A DNA stretch of 64,000 nt, taken from the NCBI GenBank assembly GCA_016744855.1, contig JADGDO010000008.1, positions 62,001 through 126,000 on the forward strand, written 5' to 3'. Shown one piece after another: positions 1 to 8,126 of the stretch. The position numbers and the translations under genes were made by a program. This DNA comes from Candidatus Fermentibacteraceae bacterium. Lineage in GTDB: Bacteria; Fermentibacterota; Fermentibacteria; Fermentibacterales; JCC-6. The notes under the pieces were generated by a model. The model was given only the letters and a program-made list of their open reading frames with translations. It was not told the DNA's origin and ran no database searches. Position 1 is the stretch's first letter, and every line of letters begins with the position of its first letter.

Positions 1-830
1 GAAAGCTCGTGAGCTACATTCCTCAGAACAACATGGAAGATCCCATATCCTTACCGGCGACAGACCCTGTAGACAGAATAGAAAGCTGGCTTGATGAGTT
101 CATACCGGAAAATCCCAACAAGCCATACGATATGAGGAAAGTAATCGGTGGAATTCTTGATCACGGCGAATTTCTTGAAGTTCAAAGAATGTATGCCCAG
201 AACATCATAATAGGTTTTGGAAGAATGAACGGTAAATCTGTCGGACTTGTTGCAAATCAGCCGGCCTACCTTGCAGGAGTTCTGGACAATGATGCATCAA
301 TAAAGGCTGCAAGATTTATTAGATTTTGCGACGCCTTTAATATTCCTGTAGTAACTCTTGTAGATGTTCCTGGATTCATGCCTGGAACAAAGCAGGAGTA
401 CGGTGGAATCATCAAGAATGGTGCCAAACTTCTCTATGCATACGCCGAAGCAACTGTTCCTAAGATCACTGTAATCACCAGGAAAGCCTATGGTGGTGCA
501 TACGATGTGATGTCTTCCAAGCATTTGGGTGCAGATGTTAACTTTGCCTGGCCCACAGCAGAAATTGCTGTCATGGGGCCGGATGGCGCGGTCAACATAA
601 TTTTCCGAAAAGAACTTGCTAATGCAGAGGATCCTGTTGCAAAGAAAGCTGAACTTGTTAAAGAGTACCGTGACAAGTTTGCAAATCCATACAATGCAGC
701 TGGAAGAGGATACATTGATGATGTTATTCTTCCCTCTAACACCAGATTCCGCATCATCAAGAGCCTGGAGATGCTTGACTCCAAAAGACAGATTGTTCCC
801 GCTAAAAAACACGGAAACATTCCTCTATAA
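1..830 (+). CDS. mmdA: Methylmalonyl-CoA decarboxylase-type carboxyltransferase subunit (3' part)
   Basis: This is the carboxyltransferase subunit of a biotin-dependent decarboxylase. It moves CO2 from an acyl-CoA such as methylmalonyl-CoA to carrier biotin in the cytoplasm. The reading frame is open at the window edge (KL before [12 protein letters not shown]), so the start lies outside; the visible 275 residues are the C-terminal half of a roughly 515-residue family member. Family hallmarks are SYIPQNN, the [13 protein letters not shown] loop, the [13 protein letters not shown] segment and [17 protein letters not shown]. The stop overlaps the start of the gamma subunit (TAATG), and carrier and beta genes follow, so it belongs to a sodium-pumping complex. 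Substrate specificity (methylmalonyl-, glutaconyl- or another acyl-CoA) is inferred from general resemblance only. Confidence 0.9.
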   Translation, partial: KLVSYIPQNNMEDPISLPATDPVDRIESWLDEFIPENPNKPYDMRKVIGGILDHGEFLEVQRMYAQNIIIGFGRMNGKSVGLVANQPAYLAGVLDNDASIKAARFIRFCDAFNIPVVTLVDVPGFMPGTKQEYGGIIKNGAKLLYAYAEATVPKITVITRKAYGGAYDVMSSKHLGADVNFAWPTAEIAVMGPDGAVNIIFRKELANAEDPVAKKAELVKEYRDKFANPYNAAGRGYIDDVILPSNTRFRIIKSLEMLDSKRQIVPAKKHGNIPL

Positions 831-1228
831 TGGTAGCAGCAACACTACTTCAGACGCTGTTGTCAGCAGTTGAGCCTGATCTTCTTGCGATTGGTGTCAG
901 AATATCTGTTATCGGTATGACAATAGTCTTTTCCGGTCTTGTTATTCTGTCGCTTTCTCTGCCGCTTATCAAAAGACTAGCAGAAGGCAAAAAAAAGAAA
1001 TCAGAGCACAATGAAGCCACAACACTTGGTACCGGAGAACTGACAGAAGAGGAAATTGTTGCAATAACAGTTGCAATACACGCTCACTTCGCAAAGATCA
1101 GCCGGATTGAAGATATGCAACTAACCTGGGAGATGTATGACAGACCTTATTCTCCCTGGAGACTTGCGGGAAGATCAAGAATTCTGATGGATCGAACCGC
1201 ATTCAGCCAAAGGAACAGGAGCCGGTAA
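830..1228 (+). CDS. Sodium-pumping decarboxylase gamma subunit (OadG-like)
   Basis: This small membrane subunit holds the decarboxylase complex together (OadG/MmdD type). The protein has 132 residues. One hydrophobic helix lies at about residues 20-47 (ISVIGMTIVFSGLVILSLSL), followed by a charged KKKK stretch and a soluble tail with the EEEIVAITVAIHAH segment common in this family. The tail ends in a short region resembling the peptide that precedes carrier domains. Its ATG overlaps the stop of the carboxyltransferase gene and its stop overlaps the ATG of the biotin carrier, indicating translational coupling. Assignment rests on position, size and topology more than on catalytic residues. Confidence 0.85.
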   Translation: MVAATLLQTLLSAVEPDLLAIGVRISVIGMTIVFSGLVILSLSLPLIKRLAEGKKKKSEHNEATTLGTGELTEEEIVAITVAIHAHFAKISRIEDMQLTWEMYDRPYSPWRLAGRSRILMDRTAFSQRNRSR

Positions 1229-1665
1229 TGCCTGAATACAGGATAACTATAAACGACAAAACCCACACGGTTAAAATCGGCCGGATAGAGAGTGACAGCG
1301 TAGATGTTACAATAGGAGATCGTTCATACACAGTGGGAATCGAGTCTCCAGGAGGCAGATCTAACAAAACACCGACAATAACAAGAAGCACTGCCGTACC
1401 AAACGCTGCTGCCTCACCGGATAGAACCTCTCCACCAGGTGGAGTTTCCGGCAAGGGTGAAATTCATGCTCCTCTGCCCGGCGCAATACTGAAAATACTT
1501 GTAGCCGTTGGAGACTCTGTGACCGAAGGACAAGCAGTCGCAGTCATGGAAGCCATGAAAATGGAAAATGAAATTGAAGCTCCTGTAGCAGGTAAGATTT
1601 CTATAATTTCTGTCAAAGAGGGCGACACTATTCTGGAAAACGCACTCATAATGAGTATAGGTTAG
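1228..1665 (+). CDS. Biotin carboxyl carrier protein of the Na+-pumping decarboxylase
   Basis: This 145-residue protein carries the biotin arm that shuttles CO2 between the carboxyltransferase and the membrane beta subunit. The C-terminal lipoyl/biotinyl domain has the classic EAMKMENEI motif, with the biotinylated lysine at about residue 111, and a second hairpin VKEGDTI. A Pro/Ser/Thr/Ala-rich linker (about residues 45-75) separates it from a small N-terminal beta region, as is usual for MmdC/GcdC carriers. The start codon overlaps the previous stop (TAATG). The beta subunit starts 10 bases downstream. Confidence 0.93.
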   Translation: MPEYRITINDKTHTVKIGRIESDSVDVTIGDRSYTVGIESPGGRSNKTPTITRSTAVPNAAASPDRTSPPGGVSGKGEIHAPLPGAILKILVAVGDSVTEGQAVAVMEAMKMENEIEAPVAGKISIISVKEGDTILENALIMSIG

Positions 1666-1674
1666 GGGGGCTGA

Positions 1675-2886
1675 ATGACATTTGCAGCCCGTCTGCTAAC
1701 TTCTCTTACTGCCAGCACTGGCGAACTCAGGCTCAGCGATATAAGTATTGCGAGTTATCTGGGTGATTCCGGTTTCGGTCAGTTGGAGTTTGGCAACCTG
1801 ATCATGATCGCACTGGGTGCAATCATGATTTACCTTGCTATAAAGAAAGATTATGAGCCTCTTCTTCTGATCCCCATTGGCTTTGGAATCATTGCCGGTA
1901 ACATGCCATACAATCCGGATCTTATCCCTATTGGCTACATGGATGTACTTGGAAATCAGCAGTCTGTCTTTAAAATGTTCTATTTCGGTGTTTCCAGCGG
2001 ACTTTTTCCTCCGCTGATCTTCCTCGGAATAGGTGCCATGACCGACTTCAGTGCTCTTCTTTCCAACCCCAAGCTTCTGCTTCTGGGTGCTGCTGCACAG
2101 ATAGGTATCTTCATTACCCTGCTTGGTTCCCTTTTCCTGGGATTTAATCTCCAGGAAGCCGCAGCGATTGGGATTATCGGTGGTGCTGACGGGCCAACAG
2201 CCATCTTTGTTGCCAGTCAAATGGCTCCTCACCTTCTCGGTGCTATTGCCATTGCTGCCTACTCCTACATGGGTCTGGTTCCGGTTATTCAACCACCTAT
2301 CATGCGACTTCTAACTACCGATGAAGAACGCAAGAGAAGAATGAAACCAACAAGAATGGTTTCAACTACAGAGAAAATTTTATTCCCGATTATTGCCTTT
2401 GCAATCACTGCGTTTATAGCTCCAGGAGCAATTACTCTTCTTGGAATGCTCTTCTTCGGTAATCTTCTTAAAGAGAGCGGAGTAACCAAACGACTCGCAG
2501 ACAGTGCACAGGGTGCTCTAAACAATATCGTGGTCATTCTTCTTGGCTTCAGTGTTGGAACAAGTACTCAGGCAAAATATTTCTTGACTACTGATTCCAT
2601 CAAGATTTTCGTTCTTGGTGCACTCAGTTTCGCGATAGCAACAGCAGGAGGACTTCTTTTCGCTAAGTTTATGAACCTTTTCCTGAAAGGTGACAACAAA
2701 CTTAACCCTCTTGTTGGGGCTGCTGGAGTAAGCGCGGTACCGGATTCTGCTCGTGTTGTAGAAGTAGAAGGCCGTAAATACGACAAAAGCAACCACCTTC
2801 TGATGCACGCAATGGCTCCGAATGTGGCAGGTGTTATCGGTAGCGCTATTGGAGCCGGTATTCTCCTTAGCATGATACCTCACTAG
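1675..2886 (+). CDS. Sodium-pumping decarboxylase beta subunit (OadB/MmdB/GcdB family)
   Basis: This is the integral membrane subunit that decarboxylates carboxybiotin and couples the reaction to Na+ export. It has 403 residues and about nine to eleven hydrophobic helices. Conserved segments include GIIGGADGPTAIF (about residues 168-180), where the family has its key aspartate, the YSYMGLVPVIQPPIMR stretch, and the C-terminal GAAGVSAVPDSARV and HAMAPNVAGVIGSA segments. The length matches family members (about 380-430). It is the last gene of the decarboxylase operon; the epimerase gene starts on its stop codon (TAGTG). The complex would allow the cell to gain a sodium gradient from decarboxylation. 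Confidence 0.95.
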   Translation: MTFAARLLTSLTASTGELRLSDISIASYLGDSGFGQLEFGNLIMIALGAIMIYLAIKKDYEPLLLIPIGFGIIAGNMPYNPDLIPIGYMDVLGNQQSVFKMFYFGVSSGLFPPLIFLGIGAMTDFSALLSNPKLLLLGAAAQIGIFITLLGSLFLGFNLQEAAAIGIIGGADGPTAIFVASQMAPHLLGAIAIAAYSYMGLVPVIQPPIMRLLTTDEERKRRMKPTRMVSTTEKILFPIIAFAITAFIAPGAITLLGMLFFGNLLKESGVTKRLADSAQGALNNIVVILLGFSVGTSTQAKYFLTTDSIKIFVLGALSFAIATAGGLLFAKFMNLFLKGDNKLNPLVGAAGVSAVPDSARVVEVEGRKYDKSNHLLMHAMAPNVAGVIGSAIGAGILLSMIPH

Positions 2887-3869
2887 TGCTTATGCAATAT
2901 GATTATCTCGTGACAGGGGGAGCCGGTTTTATCGGCTCTCACCTGTGCGAAAGGCTGATTTTAGAGGGTAAATCTGTCTGTGTTCTTGATGATCTTTCAA
3001 CTGGACATCTTGAAAACATTGAACGTCTTCTCTCTTCAGAGAACTTTCTTTTTGTAGAAGGTTCAGTTCTCTCAGCCGACATAGTTACAGAGTGTGTTCA
3101 TAAGTGCAACACAATAATCCACTTGGCTGCTGCTGTGGGTGTCGAGAATGTCATTAATAGACCTGTAGAAACTATTGAAACAAATGTGAGCGGTACGGAA
3201 AATGTCCTCAGGGCAGCAAGACACAACAATTCTAAAGTCTTTATCGCTTCAACAAGTGAAGTTTATGGAAAGAGCTGGAAGGTTCCCTTTTCTGAAGATG
3301 GTGACATTGTACTTGGAGCCACATCAAGAAACAGATGGAGCTATGCCTGCTCGAAAGCTCTTGATGAATTCCTTGCTCTTGCATACAATCATTCCTACAA
3401 TCTACCCGTCGTTATCTGCAGGTTTTTTAACACAGTCGGACCCAGGCAGTCTGGAAGATACGGAATGGTTCTTCCAAGGTTTATCAATCAAGCGCTTACT
3501 GGCAAACCTATAACTGTATTCGGTAACGGCACACAGACTCGTTGCTTCAGCCTTGTTAACGAAGTAATTGACTGTGTTCTCAAGTTGCTTGAAACACCAG
3601 AGGCAGTCGGTAATGTGATCAACATTGGCTCGACAGAGGAAATAACAATTCTTGAACTTGCAAGACGAGTTCGAGAGATTTCCTCCTCCAATTCTGAAAT
3701 TGTTATTGTCCCTTACGATGAAGCCTATCCTGCAGGTTTTGAAGACATGCAGCGAAGAGTTCCCGATGTTACAAAACTGAAAAAAATGATTGGTATCTGC
3801 CCTGAAGCAGATACAGAAACCATTATCCGGCTAATTATCGAAAACGGAATTCCAGAGGGAAAACAGTGA
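2886..3869 (+). CDS. NAD-dependent sugar-nucleotide epimerase/dehydratase (extended SDR)
   Basis: This is a 327-residue extended short-chain dehydrogenase/reductase acting on nucleotide sugars. The NAD-binding glycine motif TGGAGFIGSHL is at about residues 9-19, followed by an acidic DDLSTG after the second strand. The catalytic YxxxK is YACSK near residue 156, preceded by the Ser-containing ASTSEVYG. The later RFFNTVGPRQ and VLPRFINQAL segments are typical of UDP-glucose 4-epimerase, UDP-glucuronate decarboxylase and dTDP-glucose dehydratase relatives; the sequence alone does not fix the substrate. GTG at 2886 overlaps the preceding TAG. An in-frame ATG at 2892 is an alternative start. A role in envelope glycan synthesis is inferred. 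Confidence 0.9.
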   Translation: MLMQYDYLVTGGAGFIGSHLCERLILEGKSVCVLDDLSTGHLENIERLLSSENFLFVEGSVLSADIVTECVHKCNTIIHLAAAVGVENVINRPVETIETNVSGTENVLRAARHNNSKVFIASTSEVYGKSWKVPFSEDGDIVLGATSRNRWSYACSKALDEFLALAYNHSYNLPVVICRFFNTVGPRQSGRYGMVLPRFINQALTGKPITVFGNGTQTRCFSLVNEVIDCVLKLLETPEAVGNVINIGSTEEITILELARRVREISSSNSEIVIVPYDEAYPAGFEDMQRRVPDVTKLKKMIGICPEADTETIIRLIIENGIPEGKQ

Positions 3870-4651
3870 TTCATACAATTACCAGTCGAGCAAATATTCG
3901 AATAAAATTGGCCATATCCCTCCAAAAACCTTCTTCCTGCCGGAAAAGACACAGATTTCTGATGGAGGGCCCTAAATTTGTCAGTGATCATCTAACAAGA
4001 AATGGCTCTGTTGATTTCATTGCAGTAAGTCAGGAAGCATCCGATGAGACCCTACTGCTTGCAAGAATGGCTGACAACAGTGGGCATTCTGTTATACAAA
4101 TTCCAGCTGAAATTTTTTCTTGTATATCAAATACTGGCACTCCACAGGGAATCGTAGCCATCTGCCCTATACCGGATCACTCTGTTAGTGATTTGTTTAC
4201 AGGTAAAACAGTTCTTATTTTGGATAAGGTTGCTGATCCGGGGAATGCAGGTACCGCAGTTCGTTCAGCCGCAGCTTTCGGTTGCTCTGGTGTTGTATTC
4301 CTGAAGGGTAGTGCTTTCCCCTGGAGTCCCAAAGTAACCAGATCTGCAGCGGGTCTGAACTCTTCTATTCCCATCTGTGAAGTAAATGATCTTGCTGCAA
4401 TCAGAAAACTGTTTCCCAATTACTTAATTCTCGGTGCAGAAAGCACTGGTTCTCAAATGGATGATCTGCTGCAAACCATAAATCAACCTGTATGCTTAGT
4501 AACAGGTTCTGAAGCTCATGGGTTGTCAGAGGTATCAGCTACTGCTTTAGACGGTAAGATATCAATTCCCATGGCAGCCGGTGTTGAGTCTCTCAATGCG
4601 GGTGTCAGCGCTTCTATCCTTCTATCCGGTCTGTTCAGAAAGAGCTCTTAA
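3866..4651 (+). CDS. SpoU/TrmH-family RNA 2'-O-methyltransferase
   Basis: This SAM-dependent SPOUT methyltransferase probably methylates a ribose in 23S rRNA or tRNA. It is 261 residues long. An N-terminal substrate-binding domain (residues 1-100; FLMEGPKFVSDHL and GTPQGIVAI) precedes the trefoil-knot domain. The three SpoU motifs are visible: motif 1 LDKVADPGNAGTAVRSA (N and R conserved), motif 2 CLVTGSEAHGLSE, and motif 3 ISIPMAAGVESLNAGVSASI. The GTG start overlaps the epimerase TGA. Its 3' end overlaps the convergent minus-strand selenoprotein gene by 17 bases. RlmB and TsnR types cannot be separated here. Confidence 0.9.
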   Translation: MIHTITSRANIRIKLAISLQKPSSCRKRHRFLMEGPKFVSDHLTRNGSVDFIAVSQEASDETLLLARMADNSGHSVIQIPAEIFSCISNTGTPQGIVAICPIPDHSVSDLFTGKTVLILDKVADPGNAGTAVRSAAAFGCSGVVFLKGSAFPWSPKVTRSAAGLNSSIPICEVNDLAAIRKLFPNYLILGAESTGSQMDDLLQTINQPVCLVTGSEAHGLSEVSATALDGKISIPMAAGVESLNAGVSASILLSGLFRKSS

Positions 4652-5261
4652 TACTTCCAAAAGTGCTTGCTTGAAGATCTTCTGTTGTAACAAACAAAAG
4701 ATTGGGAACGACTGTTGTAAGATATCCTGTTTCCCCATTTGGAGTTGCAGTGACAAGAGCATGATTAGCTGTGTCTTCCCAAGTCATCGCGTATATCCTG
4801 CTGTCAGGAGGGTCCACCGGGCCATTCCATGAAAGTTCGTAAAGAAGGTTTGATGATGAACTGTAAAAAAACGGTTCATCAAACTCGAAAACAATCCACT
4901 CTCCACCGGTTACACCTTCGAGCTGTAAATTTGCTTCTGAATAGATTTCAACAGGGGAAGACAACCAGTTTGTTTCGAACCTTGTGTGCAATTCATCAAG
5001 ATCTGTATAACCGAGTTTTATAGAAAAATCATTGTACTCACCTGTTTTCTGCGAGTAGTCCGATGGCATAAATGCAATTGCAGATAACTCTACAGGAACT
5101 CCACCCATATTTTCAACTGTTACCATCACCTGATGGCGTCTGGAGTCTCCGTTTCAATGACAAAATGGATCAAGTGACTCAAATTCTGCTTGACCAATTT
5201 CAATTGCTCCTGCGTAAAGTATACCTGTAATAAGCATTACGGCAGAGATAGTTTTTCTCAT
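4635..5261 (-). CDS. Secreted protein with in-frame TGA, predicted selenoprotein (paralog 1)
   Basis: The gene reads from ATG at 5261 to a stop at 4635 if the TGA at 5154-5156 is decoded. Residues 1-18 form a signal peptide (MRKTISAVMLITGILYAG). The mature protein starts AIEIGQAEFESLDPFCH, then TGA (residue 36), then NGDSRRHQVMV. The total is 208 residues. Downstream of the TGA the frame stays open for 172 codons and matches the proteins encoded at 34669-35280 and 35453-36061, including the C-terminal STFGSIKSSF. A hairpin with an AGGT loop lies 17 nt after the TGA. TGA is an ordinary stop in many neighbouring genes, so insertion of selenocysteine is the best explanation. The motif here is CxU, one residue shorter than in the other two paralogs. 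The function is not known. It is divergent from a secreted M28 peptidase. Confidence 0.8.
5122..5137 (-). promoter_or_regulatory. Candidate bacterial SECIS hairpin
   Basis: On the minus strand CCATC-AGGT-GATGG forms a 5-bp stem, extended by a G-T pair, with the tetraloop AGGT. It begins 17 nt after the TGA and the loop lies about 23-26 nt after it. Bacterial SECIS elements have a G in the first two loop positions at about this distance; the E. coli fdhF loop also starts AGGU. The stem covaries with the hairpins at 35142 and 35923. Confidence 0.75.
5154..5156 (-). other. Recoded in-frame TGA (predicted Sec36)
   Basis: The codon follows PFCH and precedes NGDSRRHQ. Conservation of protein sequence continues on both sides relative to the two paralogs, so it is not a true stop. 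It sits one codon nearer the Cys than in the paralogs. Confidence 0.8.
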
Positions 5262-5413
5262 AATTCCACTCTTTTCGTTTGTGAATTTCTGAACTATTAA
5301 CATACAACAATGTTAGGCAATTGTCCCGTGCCGGGGAACCTTCTTCATACAATCTTAGTATGTTATAAGACCCTGTACGAAAAACATTGTGAGTTTATTG
5401 AAAGAGGTGCGCA

Positions 5414-6958
5414 ATGAAGTTACCAGTTTTCCTTGCTTTTGTTTTACTGACTCTCTCCAGCACAGTGCTCGCTGGATCACTGTTTACTATTCCAGATCTT
5501 TCGGCCCAGGCAACTGATAGCTATGTAATTGTATACAGAGCTCAGGACCATGTAGTTGCTTTTGGAACTGAATCAGAAAGATACCAGAACATCCTTGACA
5601 CCGACGCCGAAGAGATGGATGCGTACGCTCTTGTTACAATACGAAACGATAATGGACTTCTTCAAGCAACAGAACTTGGCGAGGTTGTCTACCGTGAGGG
5701 AAGAACGCTTATCGTAAGGCTTATAAGACCTTTGAGAAGTGATTTTGTAAGATCAGATGTTTTCATGGTTCAACCACTCGTTGAGACGAGAGCTCCCTCT
5801 GCCCCACTACCGATTCCGATTACGCGTGGGTACGATAATGCTGTAGCAGATATAGTTGCCTCAGTTAGTGAAGACAGCCTTATCTCAATAACAACAAACT
5901 ACGAGAGCTATCTTACCAGATATTCAAACACAGATGGTTACGATACGGCATGTAACTGGAGCAATGACAGGTTTCTCTCATACGGTCTGGATTCCGAAAT
6001 TAAGCATTTTACCATGCAGGGATATGACTGTCAGAATGTTGTTGCTACTCAAACGGGTACAGTAAACCCAGCTCAGTACTGGATCATCTGTGGGCATTTG
6101 GATAGTATTTCACCCTACACGCAGACCGATGCTCCCGGGGCAGATGACAATGGCAGTGGTTCAGCAGCAGTAATGGAAGCTGCCAGAATAATGAGCGAGC
6201 ATGAGTTTGAGTACTCCGTTCTCTACATTTTGTGGGGAGGAGAAGAACAGGGGCTTTACGGTAGTGCTCATTTTGCAGATTCAGCAGCAACTGCTGGAAC
6301 TGATATTCTTGGAGTGGTTAATCTGGATATGATTTTCTACGGCCCGACTCCAGATGATAAAGCAGAGTTACACTACAACACGGCATCAACCAACCTCGGA
6401 GTAGCATTTGATGCTATAAGCGACACGTATGTTCCAGCACTTGAGAAGACAGTGGCAAATCCACCAGTTTCTGCAAGTGATCATTCAAGCTTCTGGAACG
6501 CAGGATATGCAGCAATGCTGAGCATAGAAAAAGAAGTCTGGAACAACCCTCACTACCATCAGACTACAGATATTATGGCAAACTATCTTGCCTATTTCCC
6601 CTTTGGAACAAACATGGCAAAAGCAGCAATTGCAACAGTTGCGCATCTTGCAGTTCCCATAGAAACAGGCATCGAAGATTTTAATTCAGCAGCAACACAT
6701 GGAACAGTTTCAATGCGCCTAGCAGCAAACCCTGTGGTCTCAAGTGCTTCCATACTGCTTTCTATCCCGACTACCGGGCCGGCAGATATTACACTCTTTG
6801 ATATTTCGGGCAGAGAAGTTCAGTCATTCTCTGAAACCATACCAGGAGGATCAAATCTTATTGAACTTGATGTAAGTTCTCTTTCACCGGGTATGTATCT
6901 GACAAGACTTACTTTCAATGGTCAGTCTGTTAACACGAGAATGGTTATTACCGAATAG
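5414..6958 (+). CDS. Secreted M28-family zinc aminopeptidase with C-terminal sorting domain
   Basis: This is an exported metallopeptidase of 514 residues. A Sec signal peptide (MKLPVFLAFVLLTLSSTVLA) is followed by a roughly 130-residue N-terminal region. The M28 catalytic domain has metal and catalytic residues in ICGHLDS (His about 227), GADDNGSGSAA (Asp about 243), WGGEEQGLYGS (Glu pair about 277), NLDMIFYG and SASDHSSFW (about 353-360). The final 85 residues form a type IX-like sorting/FlgD-like domain (ITLFDISGREVQ, LSPGMYLTRL) ending in RMVITE, as in several other secreted proteins of this window. It probably degrades peptides outside the cell. A strong terminator follows at 6981. Confidence 0.92.
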   Translation: MKLPVFLAFVLLTLSSTVLAGSLFTIPDLSAQATDSYVIVYRAQDHVVAFGTESERYQNILDTDAEEMDAYALVTIRNDNGLLQATELGEVVYREGRTLIVRLIRPLRSDFVRSDVFMVQPLVETRAPSAPLPIPITRGYDNAVADIVASVSEDSLISITTNYESYLTRYSNTDGYDTACNWSNDRFLSYGLDSEIKHFTMQGYDCQNVVATQTGTVNPAQYWIICGHLDSISPYTQTDAPGADDNGSGSAAVMEAARIMSEHEFEYSVLYILWGGEEQGLYGSAHFADSAATAGTDILGVVNLDMIFYGPTPDDKAELHYNTASTNLGVAFDAISDTYVPALEKTVANPPVSASDHSSFWNAGYAAMLSIEKEVWNNPHYHQTTDIMANYLAYFPFGTNMAKAAIATVAHLAVPIETGIEDFNSAATHGTVSMRLAANPVVSSASILLSIPTTGPADITLFDISGREVQSFSETIPGGSNLIELDVSSLSPGMYLTRLTFNGQSVNTRMVITE

Positions 6959-6980
6959 CAAGGGCTCTGGTTAAATTGCA

Positions 6981-7010
6981 GGGGGGAGATAACTAATCTC
7001 TCCCCTTTCT
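6981..7010 (+). terminator. Rho-independent terminator after the M28 peptidase gene
   Basis: GGGGGGAGAT pairs with ATCTCTCCCC (10 bp including one G-T) around a short AACTA loop and is followed by TTTCTTT. It also lies just beyond the end of the convergent YgjP-like gene, so it may serve both. Confidence 0.85.
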
Positions 7011-7015
7011 TTATG

Positions 7016-7639
7016 CTATAAGAGAAAGGCTCCCTGTAATCTCAACCATTTCTTCTGTGGCTTAACATCACCAAGGCAATCGTGAACGCTGCACCAGAAG
7101 CGATTGGAATGATTTCGGTGCTTAAGATGAACCAGTTCATGAACAAGTACATATTCAACAACATCGCGCGGTGCGTGGACCAGCCTCCTGTTTATCATAA
7201 TTACTCCCTTTGGACTGCAGCTTCCCCACCTGGTTCGCGCATTACCAAGCCTGAGCTTCGATGGATTCAATCCCTGCCGGGCATACTTGATTAGTTTTTT
7301 TTGGAGAAAACCAGTCAGCTGTCCGTCAAGCCATTTCACTATCTCAACCCCGGAAACATCTACATGATTCAAGCAGTCTTTAAGAAGAACTTTCTCTCCC
7401 AGAACAACAATTTCTGCGGAATGCTCATACGGGAGAAGGGGTTGAATCGGCTCCAGAGATGCAAAAGCAGAAAGCTTCTCCTTAAGCCAACTCTCTTTGC
7501 TTGCTACAAATCCATTTATCTGGGAAATCTTCATCCCGACGGGAGCAACCACTCTAATTTCTCCCGGAACCACTTCAATCCTGAGTCTTTTTGATTTCTT
7601 GCTGTATCTGAGCTTGTATATTGTCGCCTTGTTCATCAC
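7016..7639 (-). CDS. YgjP-like zinc metallopeptidase domain protein (DUF45)
   Basis: This is a 207-residue cytoplasmic protein of the YgjP/DUF45 family (M48-like zincin fold). The zinc motif HELVHLKHRNHS (HExxH with a downstream NHSxxFW) lies at about residues 167-182. It is preceded by the family block LGNARTRWGSCSPKGVIMINRRL. The N-terminal part (YKLRYSKKSKRLRIEV, VRVVAP-like strand) is also typical. The biological substrate of the family is poorly known. It stands alone, divergent from the ferredoxin gene at 7713. Confidence 0.9.
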   Translation of the reverse strand: MMNKATIYKLRYSKKSKRLRIEVVPGEIRVVAPVGMKISQINGFVASKESWLKEKLSAFASLEPIQPLLPYEHSAEIVVLGEKVLLKDCLNHVDVSGVEIVKWLDGQLTGFLQKKLIKYARQGLNPSKLRLGNARTRWGSCSPKGVIMINRRLVHAPRDVVEYVLVHELVHLKHRNHSNRFWCSVHDCLGDVKPQKKWLRLQGAFLL

Positions 7640-7712
7640 ACTCCAAGGAATTCATCCCGTTGACATAACACCAAAATGAAGCCATTTTGATACACTCTCT
7701 CGAAAGGACCAT

Positions 7713-8126
7713 GTGGCTGGGATATCAATCAGAAGTGATATATGCACTGGATGTATGAACTGTCAAACAGTCTGTGCTCTTAAGAAAGCAGGTCTCCATG
7801 ATAGATCTGCTTCAGCTATCAGGGTAGATCTTCAGCTTTTCTCTGGAGCGCATACACATACCTACTGCCGCCAATGTGAAATACCTTCTTGTTCAAATGC
7901 ATGCCCAGTTAATGCAATAAGTTTCAACCGTAACACCAGAGCATGGATCGTCGATGATAAGTTATGCTTGAAATGTGGGAAATGTGTTGAAGCATGTCCA
8001 TTTGAAGCCATGTTTCAAAACAAAGAAAAAGCAACCCCATTTAAATGTGATCTCTGCAATGGAAACCCGGCTTGCGTTGAAGCATGTGTCTTCAATGCAA
8101 TAACTTTTAGGGTAAATCAACAATGA
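7713..8126 (+). CDS. Four-cluster 4Fe-4S ferredoxin, AOR electron-transfer subunit
   Basis: This cytoplasmic polyferredoxin of 137 residues is of the HycB/DMSO-reductase-B type. Four cysteine groups are visible: CTGCMNCQTVC (about residues 11-21), CRQCEIPSCSNACPV, CLKCGKCVEACPF and CDLCNGNPACVEACVF. This arrangement normally binds four 4Fe-4S clusters. The start is GTG at 7713 after an AAAGGA ribosome-binding site. Its TGA stop overlaps the ATG of the downstream aldehyde:ferredoxin oxidoreductase, so the two are translated together and probably form one complex, with this protein passing electrons to ferredoxin or another acceptor. Confidence 0.9.
   Translation: MAGISIRSDICTGCMNCQTVCALKKAGLHDRSASAIRVDLQLFSGAHTHTYCRQCEIPSCSNACPVNAISFNRNTRAWIVDDKLCLKCGKCVEACPFEAMFQNKEKATPFKCDLCNGNPACVEACVFNAITFRVNQQ

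Noticed and set aside
1696-2292. Long minus-strand open frame opposite the beta subunit
   Set aside because: It is the shadow of a clear membrane-protein gene; composition is unlike a real protein and no ribosome-binding site is present.
4635-5129. Downstream part of the selenoprotein genes as separate short genes starting after the TGA
   Set aside because: The possible Met starts lack ribosome-binding sites and would produce proteins without the signal peptide that the upstream part encodes in the same frame.
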